Of a stretch of DNA of 64,000 bases, positions 51,341-64,000 are shown piece by piece. Both the position numbers and the translations under genes were made by a program. A model generated the notes under the pieces. The model worked only from the letters and a program-made list of their open reading frames with translations. It was not told where the DNA came from and made no database searches. The stretch lies in the NCBI GenBank assembly GCA_964035545.1, contig OZ037771.1:14015133-14079132 (forward strand), written 5' to 3'. Source of the DNA: Bugula neritina. Its lineage: Eukaryota > Bryozoa > Gymnolaemata > Cheilostomatida > Bugulidae. How positions within the stretch are numbered: the stretch's first letter is position 1; the number at the start of each line of letters is the position of its first letter.

Positions 51341-51960
51341 AAAAGTTGAAAACGGGTAGAAATAACGTAATACTAAAAGTCCCACTGCGGCCTCTTGCAA
51401 TTTAACAAATGCAAAAAATTCTTCCCCATATAACAAGCAGATATCATTAATTATTAATCAGTAAGACATCTACTAAGCATAGACTTCCAAGGTTTCATAG
51501 TTGATTGTAAGAACAAGGTTGGTAAAGGTTTTTGAGTATTACAATAAAGATAAAAATCAACCCTTAGTGTTTTAGGGTAAATGAGCAAAAATTCTGCTTA
51601 GGAAACAGCAGCTGGTCTTGAGTCTTAAGAAAGTGGAGCAAAACTTATGATGTTGACGGCTATCATTATTTATGCTATATCAGATGTATATCATACTAAT
51701 AAAACTATAACCGTAAATGTAAAAAATATATTTCATATGGGAGAGTACTCACTCAAAATGGCTTATTCATTTGAAATTGCAAATAACACTCATAAGTAAC
51801 AAAACATATACCAATATAAGAACAGTCACTATAAGACAATGAGTATCATATAGGCTACCACAAAAACTAAAAGCATCTACACTTGTGATACATTTAGTAC
51901 TAAAGCACTTGCATACCTACAGTAGCAGTCTGTTGTCAATAATGATTCTCACAGTTCCCA

Positions 51961-54900
51961 ATCCAAAGTACACTTTGCAGTTATTATAATTGACATAATA
52001 ATCAGTAATGATAATTGCAATATTATTATTAATGTAAATCATGATAATATTGAAAATAACTACAACCATGAGTATCTTAATTATGATTTTAAAAAAATTA
52101 GAATTATTATAAATGTGAGTCTTTGAGGTATCGCTAGTAAATGCTATAGGTATATTTTTTACTTATGTTTATTGTATTAGAAAAATAGTACTACCAGTAT
52201 CAGTATTACTATCACATTGAAGTATGAGTATGACCAAAATGAATTACTTATTTACTATACTAAAAATGCGTAATCATACTGTACAACTTTAAATTTTAGC
52301 TGCATACATAGAAACCTAAGTGATAACAATAATGCTATAAGTGTTATTACTATAGTTACTGACTCACTCAGTAGCTGAGTACGGAGTAGTACAAATTTAA
52401 AAATAGTAACATTTGGTAATACAAATGATACAGTAATACTAATAGTATTAGTAATAGTAAAACTGAAAGTATTAAAAAACTATCTAATTCTATGTGTTTA
52501 TAAGAAAACTTACAACATAAAATATGAATATTTAATATAAATAAATGGGTGCAGGTCATTCCGTACACACATGATAGGTCGGTGTCATCCCACATGAACG
52601 CTTTCCAGTTAGTCGCGATTTATTTATATTGGTACAATATATATTTTATGTGCCATTTGTTTGAATATTATTTAAATATATGTATGTACTCAAATAAAGC
52701 AGGCATTGAGCACATAAATAAATCTCGTTGATTTGCATTAACATATTTATTTTACACATTTTTTGCTTCTTGTTTGAACAGATATTTTATTGATGAATAT
52801 TCATTAATTAAAGATAATGTTTATTAATAATATATTACTGCTTTTTGTCCCACACAAATCTATGAAAATTAGAGTATTATTCCAGATAATTCATGTTAGC
52901 TAATATAGCTATTAGCATTTTAGCTATTTAGCAATCAATACAACAGTTATATAGGTATACATGGCCCATCTCAAAATATTTAGTACACACAGAAAAAAAT
53001 TATCAAAAAATAAAACTTGTAGTAGAAAGCTCAAACTTTGTGATAAGGGTAATTATTAGGTGCTGAATTCAAATATGAAATTATTTTTTTGCTATAGGTG
53101 CTTAAACTTGACCTTTAACCTCTCAAAAGTCCGCAGTCCAAAAAAATGGTGAAATATAAATGTTTATATTTTAATAAGCAAAACATGGTTTTAGACTAAT
53201 ATAAGGGCTTTGAATTCAAAAATAATACTAGTTTTTATCTGTGATAGACACATTTATACCTTTGGCTCTATAAAGTCAACACCCAAAAAAAATTTATTAA
53301 AAATATTGCAGCATAAAGAGACAAAAGTTTTATGATTGGCTTTAAACAGAATGACTTTATTTTGGAAAATAATTTTCTACAGACTAAACTTTTAAAATTG
53401 ACAGCATATGCATACAGCAGGTGCCTTTCCAAACCACCTATGAGGTAGGCTAATAACTTGTTACTTTTTTGTATAAATTGACAGTTCACCAGTAGTCCTA
53501 TTATATCGAGTACAAGACATTCACACAAACAAAATGCATGCACAAAACATAAAATATTGTCAACAAACCATGAAATACATATTCACTAACACACTTCCTT
53601 CTACCTTATCTAAACTCACATCTCCTCCTACAAAAAACAGTAAGACAAATTATAGAATGTTTGCTAATGTTGATGTACACATTTAAACTTTCATCATTAT
53701 TTCACAAGTAGCAGTTGCAGAAACCATGTGAGCTTGAGCTGATGTTATTGCAGCCCTCTCAATATTTTGCTAGTTGTAGGAGTAGATTGTTTAGTCTACA
53801 TTTCTATTGTACTGGCTTCATCGTAATATTTATCTAAACTTAATTAAGCTGAATATTTCAAGTATGATTTTTATTTTAGTCGCTCTTCTGAACTTTCAAT
53901 TTGTCTATACTTGTTCAGATGTTGACATACCCCTCAGTTGTTGCTTCTTTCTCTCTTGCTGCTCTTCAGACCACTGCTTTTTTCTGATGAAGCATGGCTC
54001 CTAGCAGTGGACTGTTGCCTGGTCTTGAAAGGCATGGAACTATTCTATACAATATAAAAACTAAAATATATGAGTTTTTTAGTTTGGTAAGCTATTGAGA
54101 CTAATGCTTAGAAGAATGAGGGTTAGCTATAATCTAAGTTATTGGCTATTAATAACTTAATGAATAAGATAATGAAACTAAGTAGTTGCAAAACAAGAGC
54201 TAGCCTTCAGAATAAAGTTGTATTTAAATTGACTATTAGTGTTACAAGCTATTACACTATTGACAAGTTGTTAGCAATGATTAATTTGCTTAAGTACCCG
54301 TAGCGTACATGTCCGTAGTATAACTTACTCATTCAACTTAAACCTAAGGAGCTAATCCAAATCACTATTATGTACTAAGTAGATATATTAACATATTAAT
54401 ATTATTGCAACTTATTCTTAAATTTCTAATTGAATTAAATTTATCAAGTGCAAACTATAAAAAGTGCCAATAAGCAGGGATCAAGCACTCAGAGTGAGAG
54501 TAGTAAGAGTAAGAGTAATCACTTAATGCTTATGTTATTAAGAAAAGTAATACTAATAGTATTAGTATTGGTAATATCATATTGAGTTCAATATCATTAC
54601 ACTTACAGTTTGAATTTACACATCGCAGTTTACAATATTCAGTATTGACTATTGAATTCAAAATGAATCATTAAATGGTGAATGGCTACTACAATTTCAA
54701 TTTGAATTTTAAGTTGCTGATCGCAACAATAAAAGTTTTAGTTGAATATAAATTATGGCAATTTAAAACTAAAGTCTAAATACGCAAGTGCAAATTAAAC
54801 TTAATGCATTAAAAAGTTATTTACTTAGTTATTTAGTTCTTATTTCCCCATTATCATTCATTTTAAATTATTAATAATACATTAATTATTAATAGAAATG

Positions 54901-57900
54901 TTATGATAAACTTAAAGAGTTACTCGTTATCGTTATGATTGGGATTATCATTGTAAGAATTGATAAAACAAAAGAATAAAGCCTTAGAGAAAAATTGACT
55001 GAAAGTTATATTGTTTGATAAATATAAAAAGTTATGAGAAGTTTGGAAAAATACAATTAATACTAACCTGACGAAATAAATGAAAACTAAACCGCTATGC
55101 CATCAGATTATTTTCTTGGCAACAAACCGGATGCGCTACTATACTCTAAATTCTAGAAGTTTCAAGATGACTTTATTTATGAAAACAAAATTAGATTACT
55201 GTGTAATTATTTTATACTTATGAATAAACAAAATAAAAATATATTTCTTGTTGTAAAAAATGGGTTTGAGCAAAATAATAAAATTTAACTATTTTATTTG
55301 AGAGTGTAAACAGAAAGCGTTAGCAATTTCGTTCTCACGTGCTCATACTCAATTTACGGACAATTGTTGCGGACAAAAAATTCGTGAGGTTGAAACACTA
55401 AAACAGGAATATCTAAACTTGTACTGCTAGGAATTAGACATTCAGCACACCAAGAGATTGACAAGTTTTTCTAGAACAGTTTAAGAAAAAAAATATAAAC
55501 ATAATATATATTTATAAAAAAATTATGCTATGTCAAAGTTGAAATGTGTTACCCACTGAATTTATTTTTCAGTGGGTAAAATTTATAAACTTGTCATTTT
55601 TTCAATAAAAAATGCATAATATAGCTTAAATATACTAATTTTATAATAAATTAAAATGTTTTTTATTCTGGGACACAGTGAGTTCACATATTTGAAGCAT
55701 CAGAGAGCTAGACAACATCATTTTTGAAAACCTGTCCTTATTTTGCACTGTACTAATTATTTTGAGATGAGCCACATATATTTATATATATAAGTATATT
55801 ACTAGATAATTATATAGCACTAAAATAAAAAATAGCTTCTAACTGGGAATCATTCAAGTGGGAAATTTAGCCTATCATCTAACTGCGATGCAACCGATAG
55901 GTCGTTTTGCACACATCAATATAAATTAACCAAAATACATATTTTTAAATTTTTTTATTATTAATTGATGTAGGAGACTACGAGCCATACAGTACTTGTC
56001 ACAAGTAACTTGAACATTTCATAATAGATGATAGATTAATATACACCACTGATCAAAATTAAACCAAAAAATAGTACTAGTAGTGTGTTCAATTAAAACA
56101 AAGATTACCTTATTTATCATAATCGTTACAGATAAATTAATGTAAAATATTGATCAATAAGTAACATGGGAAGTGTTATAGATACATGCTTAGATGCAAT
56201 AAATAAGGAAACTAGTATCATTCAATTGGTTATCCAACGAATTAATCCATTTTCTATAAATTGCGTACGAAATAGACGACAGTTTGTGTAAAAAGCAGCA
56301 TATATTGATAATGGTAATAATGATTGGTAACCACGTGCGTTATAATTATATTGATAAATTGACATCCGAAAATATAATAATATTATTATATTGATTATAT
56401 TTATAGAATTATAACCAAGAATATTAAGTAGTACTATCAGGCATCAGCATCATTATGATTATCAATATAACTTATAGTTATAATCATAGGGCAAGAACGA
56501 CAGCCACCTTAACCACAACAACCTGACCACAAATCTAATAGTTAGCACAAGGCAGATGAGTAATGCCTACTGATGTATGTCACCCAAACATAAATAGGAA
56601 GTTGATGAGGTCAATAGTTATTTATAGTGGGCAACACACAACTAGTTACAGTGATAATCTAAATCATAATGAATTTATGATGATGAATTGAAATAAAAAA
56701 TACAATATCATTATCAATTTCTGTGAATTTGAATATCACCATCACCGTGAACTTGTTTATCATTATCACCATGACTATGAGTATGACTATGAGTATCAGT
56801 ATGACTACAAAACTAATTAGTTATTTGTTAATTAGTCTATTAATATAAATATCACTATCAGTATCACTGTGAGTGTGACTGTGAGTATCAGTACGATTCA
56901 GATTGTGATAGTTATAGTGACACTGACTGTGACAAGCATACAACTGTTTACGTTTCACTTTCGGTATGTAATCATTCATACTCATACTGATACTCGAAGT
57001 CAGTTAATATTCAAATTGACATAGTTTAACTTTAGGTTTAAGCGATATTCATATTGAGTTATTTATACTCATATTGAATTTGATATTTATATTTTATATA
57101 ATACAGATATTGATAATGATATGGCATGTGCTAAGCCTAATGCTGAGTAATGCATATTGATATTCTGATATTGAATTTGATATGCATATTGATATTCATA
57201 TTGGATTTGATGTATTGCAAAAACAATTGTCATGGCTTTCAGCCATCAATACGTCGCTTTTAAACTAATAATTATAAAGATTAAATTAAATAAGAATTTC
57301 ATTAAGATTTCAAGTAAAAAACTTAAATTAAACTAAACTAAATCAAATTAGTTGGAGTGATGGAGTGAGCGTCAGATTTTAAGCACTAGGGAATTGCTAT
57401 AAGCAGCACGAAATAGGTGTCGTTAAATGCTGAGCTGTGCAAATTCCAGACGCCAACTAACGAACTTTCGACTACTGCACTCAGTGACTGCATGTATGTA
57501 TTTTGTGCTGCGTCAAGCGTTGTTCAAATAACAAAAGTGACTTGCTTCACTGTCCCATATTTTGGCCAATAAAGCTCTTCAGTGCAAAGTCAAGGGTCAT
57601 CATAGGGTCGCAAAGTAGATCGTAGTAAATCGTACTCACCGACAACTGATAATAAGAAATCTCAAACTCTACCAAATTTAATAGTTGTATATAAATTTCT
57701 AATCAACTCCAGGTTTATTCCCTGCAAATCGTCAAACGAAATTAAATTGAAATTGGAACTGGTTTGAAATTACCAGATCTTGTGCTGTAGTAGTACTAGT
57801 GTAATGATTTAAATTATCAAATATGGAAAGATTTAGATTATTCGTTATCAGTATCACTCAATCTCATCACATCACTCATCACCATCACTATGACAATGAT

Positions 57901-58170
57901 AATCATATTGATTCATGATTATGATAATCATAATTATTAGTTATTTTTTTAACTTTATAATCGTATGGATAATGATAATTATAATGAGTTTATACTTACA
58001 GTTTGCACTCATACTGATAGTGATACTCATGGTCATACTCATACTGATACATTAACTCATAGTATCAGACATCAGTGATACATATACTTATAGTTATAGT
58101 ATACTCATAGACTTACAGTTAGAGTGATAGTGATACTCATACTGAATCTGGTACTCATAATCATACTGAT
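51961..58170. other. AT-rich region with simple-sequence fields, no recognised gene
   Basis: Homology to giant element 1 ends here. Hexamer-like fields (ACTCAT, ACTGAT, AGTGAT, ATGAGT in both orientations) lie at about 52180-52470, 54480-54600, 56740-57230 and 57840-58170, resembling 15180-16130. A small hairpin (TTACCCACTG and its complement, 10-base arms) lies at 55550-55580. Short open frames (53268-53543, 53807-54004) have no visible domain. A less AT-rich island at about 57350-57660 showed no coding signal. Confidence 0.5.
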
Positions 58171-58174
58171 AGCA

Positions 58175-58260
58175 GGGTTAGGGTCAATTATATATGAATG
58201 TAATTAATTACAATTACAAGATAATTTGTCAATTACATTTATAATTACCGTTGAAATAAA
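58175..58260 (+). mobile_element. Solo hAT-like terminus
   Basis: CAGGGTTAGGGTCAATTATA at 58175 followed by repeated TAATTACAATTAC-type motifs is the typical look of one end of certain non-autonomous hAT elements. No matching opposite end was found nearby. Confidence 0.35.
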
Positions 58261-60954
58261 TGTGAATAATTATAATTACTGCTGCTGCCTACTATGCTCA
58301 GTTATAACTTACAGTTATGTGTCACCTAATATAAACATGTGTAAAACTCATGCAGGCACTTTGTTTTTAGACTATTATTAGTGCTATAATATCTTTTACT
58401 ATGTTTAATAACTTTAGAAATAAGTCAAAGAAAGAAACTAACTGAAAAAAGTAAGTAGGCGTCATAGGGTCTCAACAACCACCATGTTTTAATATTGTGA
58501 ATAAAATGTAACTGCAGGTGAATAACAATTCCAATTGTAATTTGATGTACTCACATTATTTTAATTCTAATTTTAATTGTTATAACATATGGAGTTAAAT
58601 TTAAATAATTTTGCCTCAATTTAATAAACAGCCATAGGAATATTCTAGCTCAGTTTATATTACCTAATAGTAAAGTAACTTATTGCAGTTCTTATACTTA
58701 TTCATTTTTCCCTAATCAATTTTTGACTTGGACAATGTTTAAAAGTAGGCTAGGACTATGTCTGATTTCAGTCACCTAATTGGATTGATGCTCATAGCAT
58801 TTACAATGCTAATATGCATATAGTTACATATATTAATTTGTGAAAAGTGGTTGGTTGGGTGAAATTAAATAAACTACTAGTGATTTCATTTAGCTGTGCA
58901 TTTACTATTCGAATAATTTAGTTTTGTTTGCTTAACATTGTGTCGCCCCTTTCTTGATTTGTACCTGTTGTGCTGCTTTTGAACCATCTTGCTGCAGCAT
59001 ATTATGTTGATTATGTGTAGTATCCACATCTAATTTTAATGAGTAATTTACAAGGTATCTCACGATATTTATTTGTCAGCTTTATGAATCTCTTTTAATG
59101 GTGTTATACAGAACTGACAATTGATTCAGGCTGTTATAGTGGGTTTGCTAGTTGCTGTAGTTAGAATTGTTGAGAGAAACTCCATTCTAACATTGCCTAA
59201 AAGTCTCCTACTGCCTTAGGTTTTTATTTCATGTGAAAACCAGTAGTTTACTAGTGCAAGTGTGTGTATGTGCATGCATATAACTATGTAAATGAAGCAC
59301 CATCATGGTTCTATAGTCAATGAGACTCAAGTTGTATGATGATACAGTTAGGAAGTAGTAGATAGTAGGAAGCCTATTTTCAACTTCAGTACAGTTGCGT
59401 TTATTAAATAATTACCTATAGTTTCTCCAAAATTATATGCAGTAAAATTATTAAAGTAATGATTTTATCTCTCATCATTCGGTGCTGCCTATTATCCATG
59501 TCATTATTTTGTCATCTAGTGGGGCAAGGTTAGATAACTTCAAATTAGTTACATTAAAATTGCTTTTAATAACGCTTTTTATCAGCATGCATTTTTGTTG
59601 TTATTTGGTACTTTCATATTAAAATAGTTGTGGAAAATATGACAGTATTAAAACGTATTGCTGTGATGCTTTATCTAAGCTATTGTTGTGGGCCATATTT
59701 TGTATATATCGGTTGTGTCAACCCAAAATAAATGGCTGTCTTGAAATTATTGGCAATTATAAACATATCTTTTGCAATGTACAGTTCGTTTAGTTTATAG
59801 TAAAATTAAAATACATAGTTTTAAGGTATCACGATTTTAATTAAATTCCAATTAAAATAGTTTGACTTGTGTGCACTATTTAAAAGACAGACAACTCCCA
59901 CTTGACATGCAAGAATGCTTGATTTTAAAACCTCCTGTTTCAATTAAGAATTGGCCAACAAAAGTGTTAGTGGTCGTAATTATACACTGAAAGTAGAAAG
60001 CTTGGGTCATGAATTACAAATTAAATATTCAATAAGCATAAATATCACATGCCCTTTTTGTTGTACTATTAACTATTTCAAGGTGAATGATTGTTGCTGC
60101 AGCTGCTTCATCATGCTGATAGATGTATTTAAAAACTTCCCCTAAAGGTTTTATTAGAGTAGTAATTTTTCTGGTTGAGCAACCACTTTTGTATACTGGT
60201 TTTATTTAAAGGATAGGTTTTGCATTTGCATTTGTCTTTTCAGGTAGACTTTGAGAGAACAACTCCATGTTGCCTGTTAACTGTTTTCTACCAAGAGAAA
60301 AAACATCTGTTAAATTCTAGAAGTTTGATGTGGAAAGAATATTATATGCTGTGGAAAAAGACCTTTTAATAGCAATAAACTTATGCTGTGATTTGTTTTC
60401 AGTGATAGTTTTTATACACTCTTGTAGATAATCATTGTACTATAGTGAGACAACTCCAAAATCTTATGCATTAGACAGTCTAGTAGAATAGAGTCATATT
60501 TTTAAACCAGTGATGTATTGTCATTGTGTCTATTGCAGTAGCCTTTTTACGAAATAAAGTGCAATCCTAGATAGATATTGGCTCTAGATCTATATAAAAT
60601 AGTAGCCAGTTGAATGCAGGCTGTAAAACACATAGCAGCATTTAATATTTAATATGTTGTGTAGCTTTGCGGAGGTATTTAATATATTAAGGCTTGCTGA
60701 GCAAAGTTAATTGTAAAACAAATTGACAATTAGCTGTTAATGCATTATCCTCAGTGTTCTGTGTTTTGGAAAGTATTAATGGCAAGATATAGGCTAGACA
60801 AGCAATTTAATAAATAAGGTGTGTCTATGGGAGTTGTCTTCTCAGAGATGCTGTTTCCATGCTTACTACAGTAGCCATAACAACATGCATGCATAGACTG
60901 CACACGTTAAATTTGAGAAATTTGATTTGTTGAAAGCAGTGACTTGAGCGGGTC
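58261..60954. other. AT-rich region, no recognised gene
   Basis: No domain, splice-consistent exon set or repeat border was recognised. 'gtgagacaactccaaa' at 60446-60461 is shared with the palindrome at 42260-42550. The open frame at 59951-60145 has no visible motif. Confidence 0.45.
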
Positions 60955-63150
60955 AACATTTATGAAAAATTCTCTTGGACAGCTTTTGTCCTATTGCTTC
61001 AACTCTCAGGGCCCAATCAGCTGAAGACAGCTTGGCCTGATCAGGACAGGGTGGGTTAGCACGTCCAGTGGTCTGTTTGAGTCCTATCTCCTAAAAATTC
61101 TTCAGCCAAATGAGCTGAAAAGACCGACTGATGCACTGGTAACCTTTTACCATTGGCCTAGTTATACTAGGCTGAAATGGATAGAACTTTCCTCAGGATG
61201 TGAGCTTATCCTGATCCTAGTAAGGGTGTCTGCTGAATTAATGAGCATTTGTTTTCAGCTACTCCAAGTAGTGTCAGCCAGTCTACAATCTTGTATAAAA
61301 CTCCAAAGGCTCCAGTTACAACGGAATGACTTTTTTGATGTTTTTCGAAGGCGGGTTTATTCTAGTGCTAAATTCTGATATTTTCCTAACTTTTCGAATT
61401 TTTTTCTTTTACTCTGTAGTTAACAGGGACTGTGATATCAATTATCGTTGTTTCAGCATTATGCTTGTCAACTACTAATATATCGGGTCTCCTAACTTTG
61501 ATGACTACGTCAGTGTGTATGTTAAAATCTTACAAGGTTTTTACATTATCATTTTCCAGTACTGATTCTGCTTGATGGCCGTACCAATTCTTACTTTTCT
61601 GAAACCCACGAAGTTCACACAACTACTATTGAAATTATCAATGCCAAAAGGTTGTGTTTTTTCATATATTCTCCTTCTGCTACCTTCTCAAACTCACTCA
61701 ACACGTGCATCGAAGTTTTGTCTCTTGCGTTACACATTCCACACTTCTTGCTACCCTGTTCTCTCACCATAGCCACTTTATAATTTCTAGTAGTGAATAG
61801 TTGATCTTGCGCAGCTGTCAGCAGTCCTTCTGTTTCCTTTTTCAGCCAACCATACTTCAACCAGTTCCAGGAAAATGCTTTCATGTCTTCCACCATTTTG
61901 ATGATGTATTGACCACGTGAAGCTTTTCTTTACACTCATCAGTTCTTTCTATCACTTTATCATTATTTAGTTCTACTGCCGTTTTGTCTTTTAGGAAGGT
62001 ATTCAGTGTGGTGTTTCTATCAGTCTATGTTTTATTTATGTAGTCTGACATGCTGCAGTTTTCAATCTTTATGCATTTTTCAGTTGACAACATTCTTCTA
62101 CCGCCTTCCCTTCTGCTAAAATACAGCCTGCCTACATCTGCTCTCGGATAGGGTGCACGGTTTGTTGTCATTAGCTTCCTTGTCTTTCAGTCCATATTTT
62201 TTAGCTCATGAAACAGTTCAGTCAAGTATTCTAGCTGTGTAATGCACTGCTGTTACTGCCCATGTGTTTATTGCTTTGATTGTGTTCTCACCATTCAGTT
62301 TTGAATCCAGAACTTTTCTTATTTGTTTGTAGTACTCCTTGATCTTATTTTTCATTTCATATATTAATTTTGTATTCTATCAATCTCAAGAACTACTAGA
62401 TATTTATACGGCTTCTCACCCAGATCTTTGATTACCTGTTCATCAGGCAAACTGATTCCTGTGTCCTTGATTTTCTTTCCCTTTCTCATAACCAGTGTGG
62501 CACATTTTTTAATCCAAATTTCATTTCTATATTCCTTGTGAAGATCCCGGCAGTGTTTACCAAAGCTTCCAGTTCTGACTTTGATTTCCTATTTACCTTC
62601 AGGTCATCCACATATAGGAGATGGTTTGTTTTCTGTCTCGTCGAAATTTGCATCATTGAGCCGCTTCTGTCATGCGAATCGGTAGTTGGAGAAAAGGGAT
62701 AGAGATAAAGAGTTTCCTTGGAAAATTCTTAGTTTGATCTTAATTTTTCCTATCTTTTCTTCCAGGTATTTCAGTTATGTTTTCATGGTTTCATGCTTTT
62801 TCTTATCAACCTTATGACATTAATTGCTATTCCAGTTGTTTGCATCGTTTCTAAGATCTAATTTCCTTGTCTTTACATATGCTCCAATTTGTTGCTAACT
62901 TTATTTAGTCATTCTGCATTGGTATTATTTTTAGTTGGCTGACCCCATATATTTTATCAGAATGCTTTTGATTTTTTTGTCAGGTGCCTCTTTAGATGTA
63001 CATTCATTTCCTCGTAATTCTTGATAAAAGCGCTTATCATTGTAAACATTGTGTTCTGATTATATTGATCAACTCATTCTGTATATCTGTTTATCTTCTG
63101 GCTTACAGCTCTCAGGTTTTGCTTCAGTTTTTCAATCACTACACCACACT
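60955..63150 (-). pseudogene. Decayed non-LTR retrotransposon with reverse transcriptase
   Basis: Read on the minus strand from about 63140 to 61250 this is a reverse transcriptase of a broadly distributed animal non-LTR family. In order: an N-terminal part with IWGQPTKNNTNAE (about 62960-62910); the catalytic palm motif HLLYVDDLKVN (near 62630-62595); FGLKKCATLVMRKGKK; DLGEKPYKYL; SKLNGENTIKAINTWAV (near 62290); then 61896-61615 with WLKKETEGLLTAAQDQ, a Cys pair (KKCGMC) and a later MHVL..AEGEY segment where relatives have a zinc-binding HLVSGC. The last coding trace is GAFGVLYKIVDWL near 61280. Several stops and frameshifts separate these pieces, and no 5' endonuclease or poly-A tail was seen. 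The stretch 60955-61240 is probably 3' untranslated sequence. Confidence 0.75.
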
Positions 63151-63179
63151 CTTTGTTCCCAACTAACAAGAAACGTTTA

Positions 63180-64000
63180 TACAACCTTTGGATGTGTTGT
63201 CAGAAGGTTTTGTTCACAACATTAGAATCAAACATTTCCGTTTAACGTTATGGTAATGTTTGATAAATGTTTAAAGTCAACATTTTAGTCAAACATTTAA
63301 CAAATGTTGAGAAAAGTTGTTGTATAAATGTATATCACAACGTTCATTAAATGTTTGACCCAAACATTGTAACAAAACATCCATTAAACGTTGATAGAAT
63401 GTTTCAAAGCAACGTTTGTTCTAAACATGAAATTAACGTTATAACCCAACGTTTAATAAATGTATTTTCCAAAGGTTTATTAAGTGTTTGAAAAAAAGGT
63501 TGTATTAATGTTGTTTTCAAAACATTCTATCAACTGTGTCAACAAACTGTTTCAATAAAACATTAATACAACGTTTATACAACATTTCAATACAACGTTT
63601 CTTTCAAACGTAACCACAATGTTTTAATTCAACGTTCAATAAATGATTTTTACCAAGGTTAATAGAATGTTTGATAAAAAGGTTGGATCAATGTTTTTTC
63701 AAAATGTTTTATAAATGTTTTAACCAAATGGTTTTACTAAACATTTATACAACATTCATAGAACATTTCAAACAACGTTGTTCTGCAAACATAAACATAA
63801 CGTTTTAACCCAATGTTAAAGAAACGCTTGATACCAATGTTGTTCAAATGTTTGATAAAATGGTTGCATGAATGTATTTTGAAATGTTGTATAAACCTTT
63901 TTTCAAAAAGGTTTTCAAAAAACATCAATAAAACGTTACTTCAACATTTCAATGCAACGTTTTTTCTCCAATATGAAGTTAATGTTATAAAACAACGTTA
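63180..64000. repeat. Tandem array of ~180-bp AACGTT-rich units
   Basis: Landmarks of the form 'caacgttt.ttctaaacatgaaattaacgttataaccc' recur near 63220, 63410, 63594, 63773 and 63954, giving periods of about 180-190 bp and at least four units. Within units, AACGTT, AACATT and AATGTTT motifs alternate in both orientations. The array runs off the window end. Open frames inside are not genes. Confidence 0.85.

Larger units (their letters stand above)
39048..51960. mobile_element. Giant element copy 2 (left end to end of arm 2; right end not found)
   Basis: A repeat unit stops after 'cgcatggtataaa' and sequence starting CAGTATATCTATT begins, the same tip as the right end of element 1. The first ~250 bp align with that end in inverted orientation. 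The expected target duplication would be GGTATAAA, but no second copy and no continuation of the repeat unit ('tggcagagtgaa') was seen up to 64000. The element may extend past 52 kb or have lost its end; the stated end is only the limit of homology to element 1. It differs from copy 1 by about 2.8 kb of extra sequence between its tip and the shared block, including simple sequence and palindromes at 40590 and 42260. Confidence 0.65.
43560..51960 (-). repeat. Inverted 8.5 kb block, arm 2
   Basis: Reverse-complement partner of 16690-25230, with about 18 kb between the arms. Private features of this arm are the element at 43669-44180, the (TA)n run at 45374-45451 and the non-LTR fragment within about 50885-51415. 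Lost or never gained here: the equivalents of 18753-20360, 21059-21542 and 22539-22699. Confidence 0.85.

Noticed and set aside
61120-61140. TGATGCACTG as the missing right end of giant element 2
   Set aside because: It lies within the retrotransposon 3' region, has no flanking repeat unit or GGTATAAA, and the match is only 10 bp.
63180-64000. CRISPR-like array
   Set aside because: Period is about 180 bp, units are degenerate and the setting is eukaryotic.

Overview
The window is AT-rich eukaryotic DNA, most likely from an invertebrate animal. Evidence: GT-AG introns splitting a secreted NHL-repeat gene, a THAP9/P-type transposase remnant with introns, animal-type non-LTR retrotransposon fragments, and no compact prokaryotic gene order. 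A sponge or another early-branching animal would fit the composition and repeat style, but this is a weak inference. Only one host gene could be modelled with confidence: a seven-exon NHL-repeat secreted protein at 32410-36595 on the + strand.

The rest is nested repeats. The oldest layer is a roughly 1.5-1.6 kb repeat family in head-to-tail order (1-3643, 8579-9983, 26965-31560, 36900-39047). Each unit has a G-rich block and, further along, a C-rich block on the same strand. Three things interrupt this layer. A P-type DNA transposon lies at 3644-8578. A 16,981-bp insertion lies at 9984-26964, flanked by a perfect 8-bp target duplication (GCAAATTT). A second large insertion starts at 39048 and has the same terminal bases (CAGTATATCTATT) as the right end of the first.

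The two large insertions appear to be copies of one unnamed family in opposite orientation. Their ends align for about 250 bp. Inside them lies an approximately 8.5 kb block in inverted orientation (16690-25230 against 43560-51960), with several exon-like stretches and a tRNA-like sequence at the same place in each. Each arm carries young insertions that the other lacks: 21059-21542, 22539-22699 and possibly 18753-20360 in arm 1; 43669-44180 and a reverse-transcriptase fragment at about 50885-51415 in arm 2. These differences give empty-site evidence for several small elements. The right end of the second element was not found.

From 52 kb to 61 kb I see no gene, only AT-rich DNA and cryptically simple hexamer-like sequence. 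A decayed minus-strand non-LTR retrotransposon (reverse transcriptase motif YVDD) covers about 60955-63150. The window ends in a tandem array with a period near 180 bp (63180-64000).
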